A stretch of DNA of 64,000 nt from Actinomycetospora callitridis (GTDB lineage Bacteria > Actinomycetota > Actinomycetes > Mycobacteriales > Pseudonocardiaceae): contig NZ_JAQZAK010000005.1 of assembly GCF_028737265.1 (NCBI RefSeq), forward strand, positions 124,001 through 188,000. The letters run 5' to 3'. Of the stretch, positions 1 to 8,238 are shown piece by piece; the first letter of the stretch is position 1; each line of letters opens with the position of its first letter. The translations under genes and the position numbers were made by a program. The notes beneath the pieces are model-generated. The model saw nothing but the letters and a program-made list of their open reading frames with translations, searched no databases and had not been told where the DNA came from.

Positions 1-588
1 GACCACTGGGACCGTGTGGCCCGGCGGTCGCTCGACCGGTCGCTGCCGGTGGTGACGACGCCCGCCGCGTCCCGCACGCTGCAGTCGCGCCAGGGCTTCC
101 GGCGGGCGCTCGGGCTGCGGACGTGGGAGTCGCACACGCTCGTCCGGCCCGACGGGGCGACGCTCGAGGTGACCGCCCTGCCCGGCCAGCACGCGCCGGG
201 CCCGCTCCAGCGGGTGCTCCCGCCGGTGATGGGGAGCCTGCTGGAGTTCCGGTCGCCGGCGGGCGAGACCCTGCGCCGCGTCTACCTCTCGGGCGACACG
301 CTGCCCTTCGACGGCATCCGGCAGATCCGCGAGCACATCGGTGAGGTCGACCGCGCCGTCCTGCACCTCGGCGGGACGACGCTGCCCGGCGGCATCGTCG
401 TCACGATGGACGGGCGGATGGGCGCCGACGTCCTGGAGACGGTCGCACCGCGACGGGCGACCCCGATCCACGTCGACGACTACGACCGCTTCCGCTCGCC
501 GCTCTCGGCGTTCACCGCCGAGGTCGAGCGGCGCGGCTGGGGCGACCGCGTCGACTACGTGGCGCGCGGCGGGACGATCTCGCTCTGA
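1..588 (+). CDS. MBL-fold metal-dependent hydrolase, 3' part (gene starts before the window)
   Basis: The reading frame is already open at base 1 and its first codons read Asp-His-Trp-Asp. This fits the end of the HxHxDH metal-binding motif of metallo-beta-lactamase-fold hydrolases, so the true start and the first two histidines lie upstream. A GTG at base 16 gives a 190-residue frame but is not the real start. The visible part carries beta-rich segments typical of UlaG/RomA-like MBL proteins, including the Leu-Gly-Gly stretch and a Val-Asp-Asp-Tyr-Asp segment near the C-terminus that resembles the late metal-ligand region. The substrate cannot be told. The end overlaps the convergent HxlR gene by 34 bp. 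Confidence 0.75.
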   Translation, partial: DHWDRVARRSLDRSLPVVTTPAASRTLQSRQGFRRALGLRTWESHTLVRPDGATLEVTALPGQHAPGPLQRVLPPVMGSLLEFRSPAGETLRRVYLSGDTLPFDGIRQIREHIGEVDRAVLHLGGTTLPGGIVVTMDGRMGADVLETVAPRRATPIHVDDYDRFRSPLSAFTAEVERRGWGDRVDYVARGGTISL

Positions 589-1037
589 GCCATGCGCGCC
601 GCGATCTCGGCGGGCATGCCCGGTCCGGGACGCGCGTGCACCTCGCCGGCGTCGTGGAGGACGCCGCAGGTGTCGCAGACCAGGCGCGGGGCGACGTCGC
701 CGCCGCACCCGGTGTGCGTGTAGTGGACGGGCGGTCCGTCGGGGGCGAGCCAGCGATCGCCCCACGCGGTGAGGGCGACGACGACGGTGGCGAGCTCACG
801 GCCCTGCTCGGTGAGCACGTACTCCGGGCCGTCGGTCTCCATGATCCCCGCCTCGACGAACCCCTCGAGCCGGCTGGCGAGGACGTTCGTCGCGATCCCC
901 AGCGAGCGGAAGTCGCCGAAGCGCCGGGCGCCGGCGTAGAGCGCCTTGCGCACGATCAGCAGGCTCCAGCGCTCGCCGACGAGCTCCAGCGCCCGCGCGG
1001 CCGAGCACACCTCGCGGTCGTACGTCTTCCCGAGCAC
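555..1037 (-). CDS. HxlR-family winged-helix transcriptional regulator with C-terminal Cys cluster
   Basis: A 160-residue protein starting at GTG. Residues about 8-95 match the HxlR/MarR-like winged helix: a redox-type Cys at position 11, then the Gly-Glu-Arg-Trp-Ser-Leu-Leu-Ile-Val segment and the Arg-Phe-Gly-Asp-Phe recognition region. The C-terminus adds Cys111, Cys121 and Cys124 in a Cys-Gly-Gly...Cys-x-x-Cys pattern that looks like a small zinc ribbon, not part of the minimal HxlR domain. HxlR proteins usually act as dimeric repressors responding to electrophiles or metabolites. The gene is divergent from an SRPBCC protein with only 60 bp between them, so local control and autoregulation are likely (inference). 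Confidence 0.88.
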   Translation of the reverse strand: MLGKTYDREVCSAARALELVGERWSLLIVRKALYAGARRFGDFRSLGIATNVLASRLEGFVEAGIMETDGPEYVLTEQGRELATVVVALTAWGDRWLAPDGPPVHYTHTGCGGDVAPRLVCDTCGVLHDAGEVHARPGPGMPAEIAARMAQSEIVPPRAT

Positions 1038-1043
1038 GGCAGG

Positions 1044-1108
1044 AGCCTACGGATTCGCGCTTGCTTCACGCAACCGCAGTCCTCTAGCGTCGCTTGCATG
1101 ACACAAGC
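1044..1108. promoter_or_regulatory. Divergent promoters and inverted repeats between HxlR and SRPBCC genes
   Basis: A palindrome TTGC-N5-GCAA at 1061-1073 holds candidate -35 elements for both directions. On the plus strand TTGCTT is followed after 18 bases by TAGCGT (1085-1090); on the minus strand TTGCGT is followed after 18 bases by TAGGCT (1049-1044). A second perfect inverted repeat, GCTTG-N7-CAAGC at 1092-1108, overlaps the ATG of the SRPBCC gene. A dimer bound here could silence both genes; HxlR as the ligand is inference from position. Confidence 0.5.
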
Positions 1109-1601
1109 TGCTCAGGACTTCAGCACCACGATCCGGGTGGACCGCCCCCCGCAGGAGGTCTTCGACGCCGTCGCCGACGTGCGTGGGTGGTGGTCCGAGG
1201 GCGTGCAGGGGCCCACGCGCGAGCTCGGGGACGTGTTCCTGTTCGAGGTCGAGGGGATCCACCGCAGCACGATGCGGCTGACCGAGGTCGTGCCCGGCGA
1301 GAAGATCGTGTGGCACGTCGACGAGGCCTGGATGTCGTTCGTCGCCGACACGGACGAGTGGACGGGCACCGACGTCCGCTTCGAGATCGCGCCGGCCGAC
1401 GGCGGCGCCGAGCTGCGCTTCACCCACGCCGGCCTGACCCCGGACGTCGAGTGCTACGAGGTGTGCGCCGGCGCGTGGGGCATGTACGTCGCCGAGAGCC
1501 TGCGCCGACGCATCGAGACCGGCCGGGGGACGCCGCACGTGCCGGACGCCGGGATCACGGAGTTCGAGGAGGACCTCCTCACGGAGCACGCGGCCGGCTG
1601 A
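1098..1601 (+). CDS. SRPBCC-domain protein (AHSA1/START-like)
   Basis: A 167-residue single-domain protein. The N-terminus (Phe-Ser-Thr-Thr-Ile-Arg-Val-Asp-Arg-Pro-Pro-Gln-Glu-Val-Phe-Asp-Ala-Val) followed by a Gly-Trp-Trp-Ser motif is characteristic of SRPBCC/AHSA1-type ligand-binding proteins. A larger frame extends upstream to 636, but that part is antisense to the HxlR gene; the ATG used here sits just after the divergent promoter and starts the recognisable domain. These proteins bind hydrophobic ligands in a helix-grip cavity; the ligand is unknown. The pairing with HxlR suggests induction by an aromatic or electrophilic compound (inference). Confidence 0.85.
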   Translation: MTQAAQDFSTTIRVDRPPQEVFDAVADVRGWWSEGVQGPTRELGDVFLFEVEGIHRSTMRLTEVVPGEKIVWHVDEAWMSFVADTDEWTGTDVRFEIAPADGGAELRFTHAGLTPDVECYEVCAGAWGMYVAESLRRRIETGRGTPHVPDAGITEFEEDLLTEHAAG

Positions 1602-1627
1602 GGTCGCCGCCCGGCTGAGGTCGCCGC
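1594..1627 (+). repeat. 17-bp tandem duplication at the SRPBCC stop codon
   Basis: A 17-bp unit beginning CCGGCTGAGG occurs twice in perfect tandem, the first copy containing the TGA stop of the SRPBCC gene. It looks like a small slippage duplication and has no visible function. Confidence 0.7.
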
Positions 1628-1631
1628 CCGG

Positions 1632-1760
1632 TGCAGCGAACGGGTATCTCGCTGCTTCTAGGCGCCGGAACTCCCCGCTCGCGGCGACCTCGCAGTCGGA
1701 GGTCCCGGCGCGAACGGGGAGTTCGTGCGCGTAGAAGCAGCGAACAGCGCGTTCGCTGCA
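1632..1760. repeat. Palindromic dispersed repeat R1, imperfect inverted pair
   Basis: Two arms of about 50 bp face each other around a short centre, both built from an AGCGAAC...TTCGCTGC hairpin followed by GCTTCTA and GAACTCCCC. The right arm contains GCAGCGAAC-N5-GTTCGCTGC (1737-1759). Its stretch 1709-1745 (37 bp) is identical, in reverse complement, to 40518-40554 inside the tilS gene. The pair lies between the convergent SRPBCC and MaoC genes and could fold into a long hairpin acting as a bidirectional terminator; the second copy in a gene argues for a mobile palindromic element. Confidence 0.85.
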
Positions 1761-1765
1761 GGACC

Positions 1766-2620
1766 TCAGGCGTCGCGCAGCGTCAGCAGCAGGTGGTCCT
1801 TGCCCTTCGGGCTCACGAGCTTCGCGTCCCAGCCCCCGTCGGCCTCCGCGGTGTGGAGGTAGACCTTCGAGGGCGCACGCACCGGTGCCTTGAACACCAC
1901 GTCGACCGTGAACGCCGGGCCGTGGCGGCCGGCGAGCGCGGCGAGGACGCGGGCCTTGGTCCACATCCCGTGGGCGATGGTGCCGGGCATCCCGAACGCC
2001 TTGGCCGCGAGGCCGTTGACGTGGATCGGGTTCACGTCGCCCGAGACGGCGGCGTAGCGCCGCCCGATGTCGCCGGGGATCCGCCAGACCGCGTGCGGGA
2101 GCCGGCCCACCTGCGGGTCGGGCTCCGGAGCCGCGGAGGGCTCGTCGTCGGGCGCGGGCGCCCCGCGCACGAAGTACGTGCTCCGCGAGCCCCAGATCTC
2201 GACGTCGTCGGCGTCGGTGACCGCGGTGACGAGGTCGACCTGCGCGCCCTTGGGGTGCGCGGCCAGGTGGTCGGCGTGCACGGCGACGCGCAGGGGCTCG
2301 CCGACCTCCGGCGGACGCTGCTGGGTGATCACGTTGCGCAGGTGCACCATGCCCGGGGCGGGCAGGGGGAACTCGCGGTCGGTCATCAGCCGCATCTGCA
2401 GCGGGAACGCCAGCATGTGCGGGTAGGTCGGCGGCACGACGCCGCCGACGGAGAACCCGCAGACGTGGTCGTAGTCGGCGACCAGCGAGGCGTCGATGCG
2501 CACCCCGGGCAGGTCCAGGCGACGGTCGGGCAGCGTGGAGCCGCCCGAGCGCGCCGTCAGCAGCGCCCGCCCGTAGAGCACGCCCAGGGTCGGCGGCCCG
2601 TCCAGTGTCTCGACGGTCAT
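1766..2620 (-). CDS. MaoC-family (R)-hydratase, HtdX-like
   Basis: A 284-residue double hot-dog protein. The C-terminal half carries the hydratase-2 motif with Asp195 and His200 in Ser-Gly-Asp-Val-Asn-Pro-Ile-His, followed by Gly-Thr-Ile-Ala-His-Gly-Met at about 213-219. Expected activity is hydration/dehydration of enoyl thioesters to (R)-3-hydroxyacyl thioesters. It is the last gene of a three-gene operon: its ATG shares one base with the stop of the upstream FabG gene. Size and gene order match mycobacterial htdX-fabG4-fadA2 (Rv0241c-Rv0243). The opposite-strand frame across it is a shadow. Confidence 0.88.
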   Translation of the reverse strand: MTVETLDGPPTLGVLYGRALLTARSGGSTLPDRRLDLPGVRIDASLVADYDHVCGFSVGGVVPPTYPHMLAFPLQMRLMTDREFPLPAPGMVHLRNVITQQRPPEVGEPLRVAVHADHLAAHPKGAQVDLVTAVTDADDVEIWGSRSTYFVRGAPAPDDEPSAAPEPDPQVGRLPHAVWRIPGDIGRRYAAVSGDVNPIHVNGLAAKAFGMPGTIAHGMWTKARVLAALAGRHGPAFTVDVVFKAPVRAPSKVYLHTAEADGGWDAKLVSPKGKDHLLLTLRDA

Positions 2621-3996
2621 CAGGCCCCCAGGAAGTTCTGGCCGTCGACGCGCAGGACCTGCCCGTTGACGGCGTACGAGGCGCCCTGGGCGAACCAGGC
2701 GATCGTCTCGGCGACGTCCACCGGCAGCCCGCCCTGGGTCATCGACGACAGGCGCCGCCCGGCCTCGCGCGTGCCGACGGGCATGGCCTTGGTCATCGCG
2801 GTCTCGATGAACCCGGGCGCGACGGCGTTGATGGTCGCGTCCTTCTCGACGAGCAGCGGGGCGGTCGCGTCGACCATCCCGATGACGCCGGCCTTCGAGG
2901 CGCCGTAGCTGGTCTGGCCGCGGTTGCCGGCGATCCCCGCCATCGACGAGACCGTGACGATGCGCCCGCCGCGGTGGAACACCTCGGAGCCGAGCAGCGC
3001 GTCGTTGATCGCGAGCTGCGCGTTGAGGTTGACGTCGATGACCGAGTTCCAGCGGTCGCGGTCCTGGTTGGCCAGCAGCTTGTCGCGGGTGATGCCGGCG
3101 TTGTGCACGACGATGTCCAGCCCGCCGTGGCGCTGGGCGTGATCGAGCAGTGTGGCCGGGGCGTGGTCCGCGGTGATGTCGAGCTGCAGCGCGCTCCCGC
3201 CGATGTCGTTGGCCGTGCGCGCCAGGGCGTCGCCGGCCGACGGCACGTCGACGCAGATGACGGTGGCGCCGTCGCGGCGCAGGGTCGACGCGACGGTGGC
3301 GCCGATGCCGCGGGCCGCCCCGGTGACCACCGCCGTCCGCCCGGCGAGGGGCCTGTCCCAGTCGACGCCCTGACTCGAGCCCGAGAAGCCCGGGACCGTG
3401 CCGACGTCGAGGCGCTGCCCGTGCACGAACGCCGAGCGCGACGACAGGAAGAAGCGCAGCGTCGACTCGAGGTCCGCACCGACAGCGTCATCAGCGACGT
3501 GCACGAGGTTCACCGTCGCGCCGTAGCGGGCCTCCTTGCCGGCCGAGCGTACGAGGCCCTCGAGCGCGCGGCGCGCGGCCCGGACCGCAGGCGACGTGGC
3601 CTCGGCGGGCACGTCACCGATCACGAGGATGCGACCCGAGGGGCCGATCCGGCGCATGACCGGGGTGAGGAAGGCCTGGACCTCGGCGAGGTCGGCGGGC
3701 CCGGACAGGCCGGTCGCGTCGATGATGCCGGCCGCGACCTTCGACGACGACGAGCCGCCGCCGACCGCGGCGTTCGGGTCGTCGTGGACCTCGATGCCCA
3801 GGTCGGTCAGCAGCGAGCGCACGACCTTCGCGACGCGGCCGTCGGCCGTCGCGGTGCCCAGCAGCGCCGGGCCCGACAGCAGCGGCTGCCCGGGCTCGTA
3901 GCGGCGCAGCTGCGGCACCGGCGGCAGGCCGACCTGGCCGGCGATCGCCTTGCCGAAGCCGGAGTTGACGAAGTCGGAGTACCAGTCGTTGCTCAT
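2620..3996 (-). CDS. 3-oxoacyl-(ACP/CoA) reductase, high-molecular-weight FabG4 type
   Basis: A 458-residue protein, about twice the length of ordinary FabG. Residues 1 to about 210 form the extra flavodoxin-like domain typical of FabG4. The SDR domain follows, with the nucleotide motif Thr-Gly-Ala-Ala-Arg-Gly-Ile-Gly at 225-232, an Asn-Ala-Gly motif near 299, and the catalytic set Ser351, Tyr364, Lys368 (Tyr-Gly-Ala-Ser-Lys). Mycobacterial FabG4 is NADH-dependent and reduces 3-ketoacyl-CoA. A much longer in-frame extension upstream was rejected, since the ATG used sits 6 bp after the thiolase stop and begins the conserved N-terminus. Confidence 0.9.
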   Translation of the reverse strand: MSNDWYSDFVNSGFGKAIAGQVGLPPVPQLRRYEPGQPLLSGPALLGTATADGRVAKVVRSLLTDLGIEVHDDPNAAVGGGSSSSKVAAGIIDATGLSGPADLAEVQAFLTPVMRRIGPSGRILVIGDVPAEATSPAVRAARRALEGLVRSAGKEARYGATVNLVHVADDAVGADLESTLRFFLSSRSAFVHGQRLDVGTVPGFSGSSQGVDWDRPLAGRTAVVTGAARGIGATVASTLRRDGATVICVDVPSAGDALARTANDIGGSALQLDITADHAPATLLDHAQRHGGLDIVVHNAGITRDKLLANQDRDRWNSVIDVNLNAQLAINDALLGSEVFHRGGRIVTVSSMAGIAGNRGQTSYGASKAGVIGMVDATAPLLVEKDATINAVAPGFIETAMTKAMPVGTREAGRRLSSMTQGGLPVDVAETIAWFAQGASYAVNGQVLRVDGQNFLGA

Positions 3997-4001
3997 CTTC
4001 C

Positions 4002-5327
4002 TCAGGCCTCCAGGATCGCGACGACACCCTGACCGCCGGCCGCGCAGATCGAGATCAGGCCCCGGCCCGACCCCTTCTCGTGCAGCAGCTTCGCCAGGGT
4101 CGGGACGATGCGGGCGCCGGTGGCCGCGAACGGGTGTCCGGTCGCCAGCGACGAGCCCACGACGTTGAGCTTGGCGCGGTCGAAGCTGCCCAGCGGCTCG
4201 TCGAGCCCCAGGCGCTCCTTGCAGAAGATCGGGTCCTCCCACGCGGCGAACGTGGCGAGGATCGTCGAGGCGAACGCCTCGTGGAACTCGTAGAAGTCGA
4301 AGTCCTGCAGCGTGAGGCCGTTGCGCTCGAGCATCCGCGGCACCGCGTAGGCCGGGGCCATGAGCAGGCCCTCGTCGCCGTGCACGTAGTCGACCGCGGC
4401 GGTCTCGGCGTCGACGACGTGCGCGAGCACCGGCAGGTTGCGCTCGGCGGCCCACTCGTCGCTGGCCAGCAGCACCGTGGCGGCGCCGTCGGTGAGCGGG
4501 GTGGAGTTGGCCGCGGTCATCGTGGCCTCGGTGTCCGGGTAGCCCGCGGGCTTGAACACCGGCTTGAGCTTGGCGAGGCCCTCGAGCGTCGAGTCGGCGC
4601 GCAGGTTGTTGTCGCGCGTGAGCCCGAGGTAGGGGGTCATGAGGTCGTCGAAGAACCCGCGCTCGTAGGCGGCGGCCAGGTTCTGGTGGCTCGCGACCGT
4701 GATCTCGTCCTGCGCCGTGCGGCTGATGCCCCACGCGGCGGCGGTCTGGGCGGCGTGCTCGCCCATGGCCATGCCGGTGCGCGGCTCACGGTTCGCCGGG
4801 ATCTCGGGGACGATCTGGCCGGGACGCAGCCCGGCGAGCGCCTTGAGCACACCCGCGGTCGACTTCGCGCGGTTCGCGGCCAGCAGGACGCGGCGCAGCT
4901 CGTCGTTGACCTCGATCGGGGCGTCGCTCGTGGTGTCGACGCCCGCGGCGATGCCGCTCTCGATCTGCCCGAGGGCGATCTTGTTGGCGACGAGCACCGC
5001 CGTCTGCAGGCTCGTGCCGCAGGCCTGCTGGACGTCGTAGGTCGGCGTGGCGGCCGAGAGGCGGCTGCCGAGCACGGACTCGCGGGTGAGGTTGAAGTCC
5101 CGGCTGTGCTTCAGGACGGCACCGGCGGCGACCTCGCCGAGGCGCTCGCCGGCGAGACCGAACCGGGCCACGAGGCCGTCGAGGGCCGAGGTGAGCATGT
5201 CCTGGTTGGAGGCCCGCGCGTAGGCGCCGTTGGACCGGGCGAAGGGGATGCGGTTGGCGCCGACGATCGCCGCACGGCGGGGGAGCGTCGGTCGGGACGA
5301 TGCGGCCGAGGACGATGTCGGGGGCAC
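4002..5327 (-). CDS. Acetyl-CoA acyltransferase (thiolase), FadA2-like
   Basis: A 441-residue thiolase with all catalytic residues: nucleophilic Cys103 in Gln-Gln-Ala-Cys-Gly-Thr-Ser, His398 in Gly-His-Pro-Phe-Ala-Ala-Thr-Gly and Cys428 in Ile-Cys-Ala-Ala-Gly-Gly-Gln-Gly. It cleaves or forms 3-ketoacyl-CoA. The GTG start is preceded by GGGAGG with good spacing. First gene of the thiolase-FabG-MaoC operon, divergent from a TetR regulator. The combination covers the thiolysis, ketoreduction and hydration steps and could run in either direction; the chain length served is not visible. Confidence 0.92.
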   Translation of the reverse strand: MPPTSSSAASSRPTLPRRAAIVGANRIPFARSNGAYARASNQDMLTSALDGLVARFGLAGERLGEVAAGAVLKHSRDFNLTRESVLGSRLSAATPTYDVQQACGTSLQTAVLVANKIALGQIESGIAAGVDTTSDAPIEVNDELRRVLLAANRAKSTAGVLKALAGLRPGQIVPEIPANREPRTGMAMGEHAAQTAAAWGISRTAQDEITVASHQNLAAAYERGFFDDLMTPYLGLTRDNNLRADSTLEGLAKLKPVFKPAGYPDTEATMTAANSTPLTDGAATVLLASDEWAAERNLPVLAHVVDAETAAVDYVHGDEGLLMAPAYAVPRMLERNGLTLQDFDFYEFHEAFASTILATFAAWEDPIFCKERLGLDEPLGSFDRAKLNVVGSSLATGHPFAATGARIVPTLAKLLHEKGSGRGLISICAAGGQGVVAILEA

Positions 5328-5396
5328 GGTTCCTCCCAGTTCGGCTGGAGTCTGCGGGGGCGGTCACGGCAGCGTGACGTGCGCCGTGCCGACGGA

Positions 5397-5428
5397 GTTA
5401 CCCGAAAGTATCAGGTACCGTCGGTAAC
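5397..5428. promoter_or_regulatory. Inverted repeat GTTACC...GGTAAC, candidate TetR operator
   Basis: Perfect 6-bp arms GTTACC (5397-5402) and GGTAAC (5423-5428) flank 20 bases between the divergent thiolase operon and the tetR-like gene. The right arm touches the GTG start of the regulator. On the minus strand the site contains TGATACTTT, an extended -10 shape suitable for the thiolase operon. Placement suggests joint repression of both directions. Confidence 0.5.
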
Positions 5429-6148
5429 GTGAGCCGTCGTTCCACGCATCACTCCGACGCGGACGTCGGTGGCGCGCGCGACAGCGAGCGCGAGTCCGGC
5501 GCCCGGCCTCGCCGTGACCGCCGGTCCAGCCGGTGGGACGAGCACCGCCGCGCCCGGCGTCACGAGCTCACCGCCGCCACGATCGTGGCCATCCGCGCGC
5601 ACGGCGCCGAGGTGGGCATGAGCCAGGTGGCCGCGCAGGCGCGCACCAGCAAGACCGTCGTCTACCGGCACTTCGCCGACAAGAACGACCTCTACCTCGC
5701 GGTCTGCGACCGCGTGGCGGCCACGCTGGTCGGGCAGCTCCAGACGGCCATGCGCGAGGCGTCGGACGACCCCCGCCGCACGCTGGTCTCCGGCATCGAC
5801 GCCTACCTGGGGCTCATCGCCGCCGACCCCGAGGTCTACCGCTACGTCATGCGCCCTCCGAAGCTCGACCGGCCGGAGAGCGAAGACCCCGTCAGCGACC
5901 TCTGCACGGTCATCGGCGACCACATCGCAGAGATCATCTCCACCGAACTGCGCCGTCAGAACCGCGATCCCTCGCCCGCCCAGACGTGGGGCCACGCCCT
6001 CGTGGGCATGGTCCGCGCCGCGGGCGACCAGTGGCTGGCCACCCGCCCCGACCTCGAGCGCGAGGAACTGGCCGGGCAGCTGGCGGACCTCGCCTGGTCG
6101 GGTCTCTCGCGCACTGTGACGCCCGCTGCGGCGTCGTCCGCCTCCTGA
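5429..6148 (+). CDS. TetR/AcrR-family transcriptional regulator
   Basis: A 239-residue regulator. After about 45 basic, low-complexity residues, the TetR helix-turn-helix runs from about 47 to 95, with Ala-Ala-Thr-Ile-Val and Ser-Lys-Thr-Val-Val-Tyr-Arg-His-Phe-Ala-Asp-Lys as the recognition region. The helical ligand domain follows and contains a Tyr-Arg-Tyr-Val-Met segment like those of lipid-responsive TetRs. The GTG used abuts the operator-like repeat and no clear Shine-Dalgarno is seen, so the transcript may be leaderless or a later start may be real. Probable ligand: an acyl-CoA, inferred from neighbours on both sides. Confidence 0.88.
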   Translation: MSRRSTHHSDADVGGARDSERESGARPRRDRRSSRWDEHRRARRHELTAATIVAIRAHGAEVGMSQVAAQARTSKTVVYRHFADKNDLYLAVCDRVAATLVGQLQTAMREASDDPRRTLVSGIDAYLGLIAADPEVYRYVMRPPKLDRPESEDPVSDLCTVIGDHIAEIISTELRRQNRDPSPAQTWGHALVGMVRAAGDQWLATRPDLEREELAGQLADLAWSGLSRTVTPAAASSAS

Positions 6149-6193
6149 CGGGGCACACCCGAGATCACGAACCCGCTCCCCCGGAGGGACCCC

Positions 6194-8221
6194 GTGAGTA
6201 GCCCGTCCAGCCGTCTCTCTCCCGACGACGTCACCGCAGCCACCGTCGCCTCCGTCCAGCGCACCCTCGACGGGCGCTGGCACACCGTGCGCGACGAGAT
6301 CCGCGACCGGCCCGACTTCGCCGAGCTGCGCGTGGACCCCGGCCTCGACGTCGAGAGCTACCGCGCGGAGATCTGGGAGATGCTCCGGCGCCTCGCCGAC
6401 GACGGCCACGCGGTGCACGGCTTCCCCACCGCCGTCGGCGGGCGCGGGGACATCGGCGCCTCGGTCGTCTCCTTCGAGATGCTGGCCTTCGCCGACCTGT
6501 CGCTGCAGGTCAAGAGCGGGGTGCAGTGGGGCCTGTTCGGGGGCGCGATCCAGGCGCTCGGCAACGCCGAGCAGCACGCGCGCTTCCTGCCCGGCGTCAT
6601 GGACCTCTCGCTCCCGGGCTGCTTCGCGATGACCGAGACCGGCCACGGCTCGGACGTCCAGTCGGTGCACACCACGGCGACCTACGACGCCGACACCGGC
6701 GAGTTCGTCGTCGACACCCCCACCGAGTCGGCGCGCAAGGACTACATCGGCAACGCCGCCCGCGACGGGCGGATGGCGGCGGTGTTCGTGCAGCTCTACA
6801 CCGGTAGGCCAGGAGAGGAGGCACAGCGGCACGGCGTGCACGCCGTCCTCGTCCCCCTGCGCGACGACGACGGCACGGTGCTCCCCGGCGTCGAGATCAC
6901 CGACGACGGGCACAAGGAGGGGCTCAACGGCGTCGACAACGGCCGGCTGGCGTTCCACGGCGTGCGCGTGCCGCGCGAGAACCTCCTCGACCGCTACGGC
7001 GCCGTCGCCGAGGACGGCACGTACTCGAGCTCGATCGAGAGCGAGAACCGCCGCTTCTTCACGATGCTCGGCGCGCTCGTCCGCGGCCGCGTGAGCGTCT
7101 CGGGCAGCGCGGTCGGCGCCGCGTCGCTGGCCCAGACCATCGCCGTGCGCTACGGCGAGGCGCGCCGGCAGTTCGCCGCGCCGGGCAGCGAGGAGGAGAT
7201 CACCGTCCTCGACTACCTCGCCCACCAGCGCAAGCTGCTGCCGGGCCTCGCGCGCACCTACGCGCTGCGGTTCGCGCAGAACGAGCTCGTCGAGATGCTC
7301 CACGACATCCAGACCACCCGGGAGGCGGGCGGGGACGTCGACGAGAAGCGTCAGCGCGAGCTCGAGTCGCGCGCCGCGGGCACGAAGGCGCTCACCACCT
7401 GGCACGCCACGGCCACCATCCAGGCCTGCCGCGAGGCGTGCGGCGGGCAGGGCTACCTGTCGGAGAACCGGCTGGGCGCGCTGCGCGCCGACACCGACGT
7501 CTTCACGACGTTCGAGGGCGACAACACCGTCCTGCTCCAGCTCGTCGCCAAGGGCCTCATCTCGGGCTACGCCGACGACTTCGGCAACCTCGACACCCTG
7601 GGCACCGTGCGCTTCGTCGCCGACCAGGTGCTCGACACCGTCGCCGAGCGCACCTCGCTGCGCCAGCTCGCCGAGCGCCTGCGCGCCGTCGCGCCGGGCC
7701 GCGACGAGGACGACGTGCTCGACCGGTCCTGGCAGGTCAAGCTGCTCGACGACCGCGAGGAGCACACGCTCGACGGCCTCGTGCGCCGCCTGCGTCCCGC
7801 GCGCGACAAGAGCCTGTCGGCCGAGCGCCAGTTCGCGATCTTCAACAACGCGCAGGACCACCTGCTGCGCGCCGCGCGCAGCCACCTCGACGGCCTGGTG
7901 CTCGACGCCTTCGTGCGCGGCGTCGAGGCCGCCGTCGACCCGTCCGCGCGGGCCCTGCTGGGCAAGGTCTGCGACCTCTACGCCCTGTCGGTCATCGAGG
8001 AGGACAAGGGCTGGTTCCTCGAGCACGGGCGCATCTCGGCCGCGCGGGCCAAGACCGTGACCGCTGAGGTCAACCGCCTGTGCCAGGAGCTGCGGCCCCA
8101 CGCCCGCGCGCTCGTCGACGCGTTCGGCATCCCGGAGACCTGGATCGGGGCGCCCATCGCGACCGGCGCCGAGCAGCGCCGCCAGGACGAGGCCCGCGCC
8201 CACGCGGCGTCGTTGCACTGA
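6194..8221 (+). CDS. Acyl-CoA oxidase/dehydrogenase-family flavoprotein
   Basis: A 675-residue FAD enzyme, longer than normal acyl-CoA dehydrogenases (about 400) and matching acyl-CoA oxidase size. It has the Met-Thr-Glu-Thr-Gly-His-Gly-Ser-Asp flavin-binding loop near 150, a Glu-Ala-Cys-Gly-Gly-Gln-Gly-Tyr-Leu motif near 415 and Thr-Thr-Phe-Glu-Gly-Asp-Asn-Thr-Val near 438; the Glu here is the expected catalytic base. A C-terminal helical ACOX domain follows. It would introduce the 2,3-double bond into acyl-CoA, using O2 if a true oxidase. The GTG start follows GGAGGG. It lies 45 bp after the TetR gene, probably in the same transcript. Confidence 0.88.
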   Translation: MSSPSSRLSPDDVTAATVASVQRTLDGRWHTVRDEIRDRPDFAELRVDPGLDVESYRAEIWEMLRRLADDGHAVHGFPTAVGGRGDIGASVVSFEMLAFADLSLQVKSGVQWGLFGGAIQALGNAEQHARFLPGVMDLSLPGCFAMTETGHGSDVQSVHTTATYDADTGEFVVDTPTESARKDYIGNAARDGRMAAVFVQLYTGRPGEEAQRHGVHAVLVPLRDDDGTVLPGVEITDDGHKEGLNGVDNGRLAFHGVRVPRENLLDRYGAVAEDGTYSSSIESENRRFFTMLGALVRGRVSVSGSAVGAASLAQTIAVRYGEARRQFAAPGSEEEITVLDYLAHQRKLLPGLARTYALRFAQNELVEMLHDIQTTREAGGDVDEKRQRELESRAAGTKALTTWHATATIQACREACGGQGYLSENRLGALRADTDVFTTFEGDNTVLLQLVAKGLISGYADDFGNLDTLGTVRFVADQVLDTVAERTSLRQLAERLRAVAPGRDEDDVLDRSWQVKLLDDREEHTLDGLVRRLRPARDKSLSAERQFAIFNNAQDHLLRAARSHLDGLVLDAFVRGVEAAVDPSARALLGKVCDLYALSVIEEDKGWFLEHGRISAARAKTVTAEVNRLCQELRPHARALVDAFGIPETWIGAPIATGAEQRRQDEARAHAASLH

Positions 8222-8238
8222 CCGAGGGCACCGTCCCG

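Noticed and set aside
636..1601. Long 5' extension of the SRPBCC frame
   Set aside because: The extension is antisense to the HxlR gene and precedes the divergent promoter; the ATG at 1098 begins the recognisable domain.
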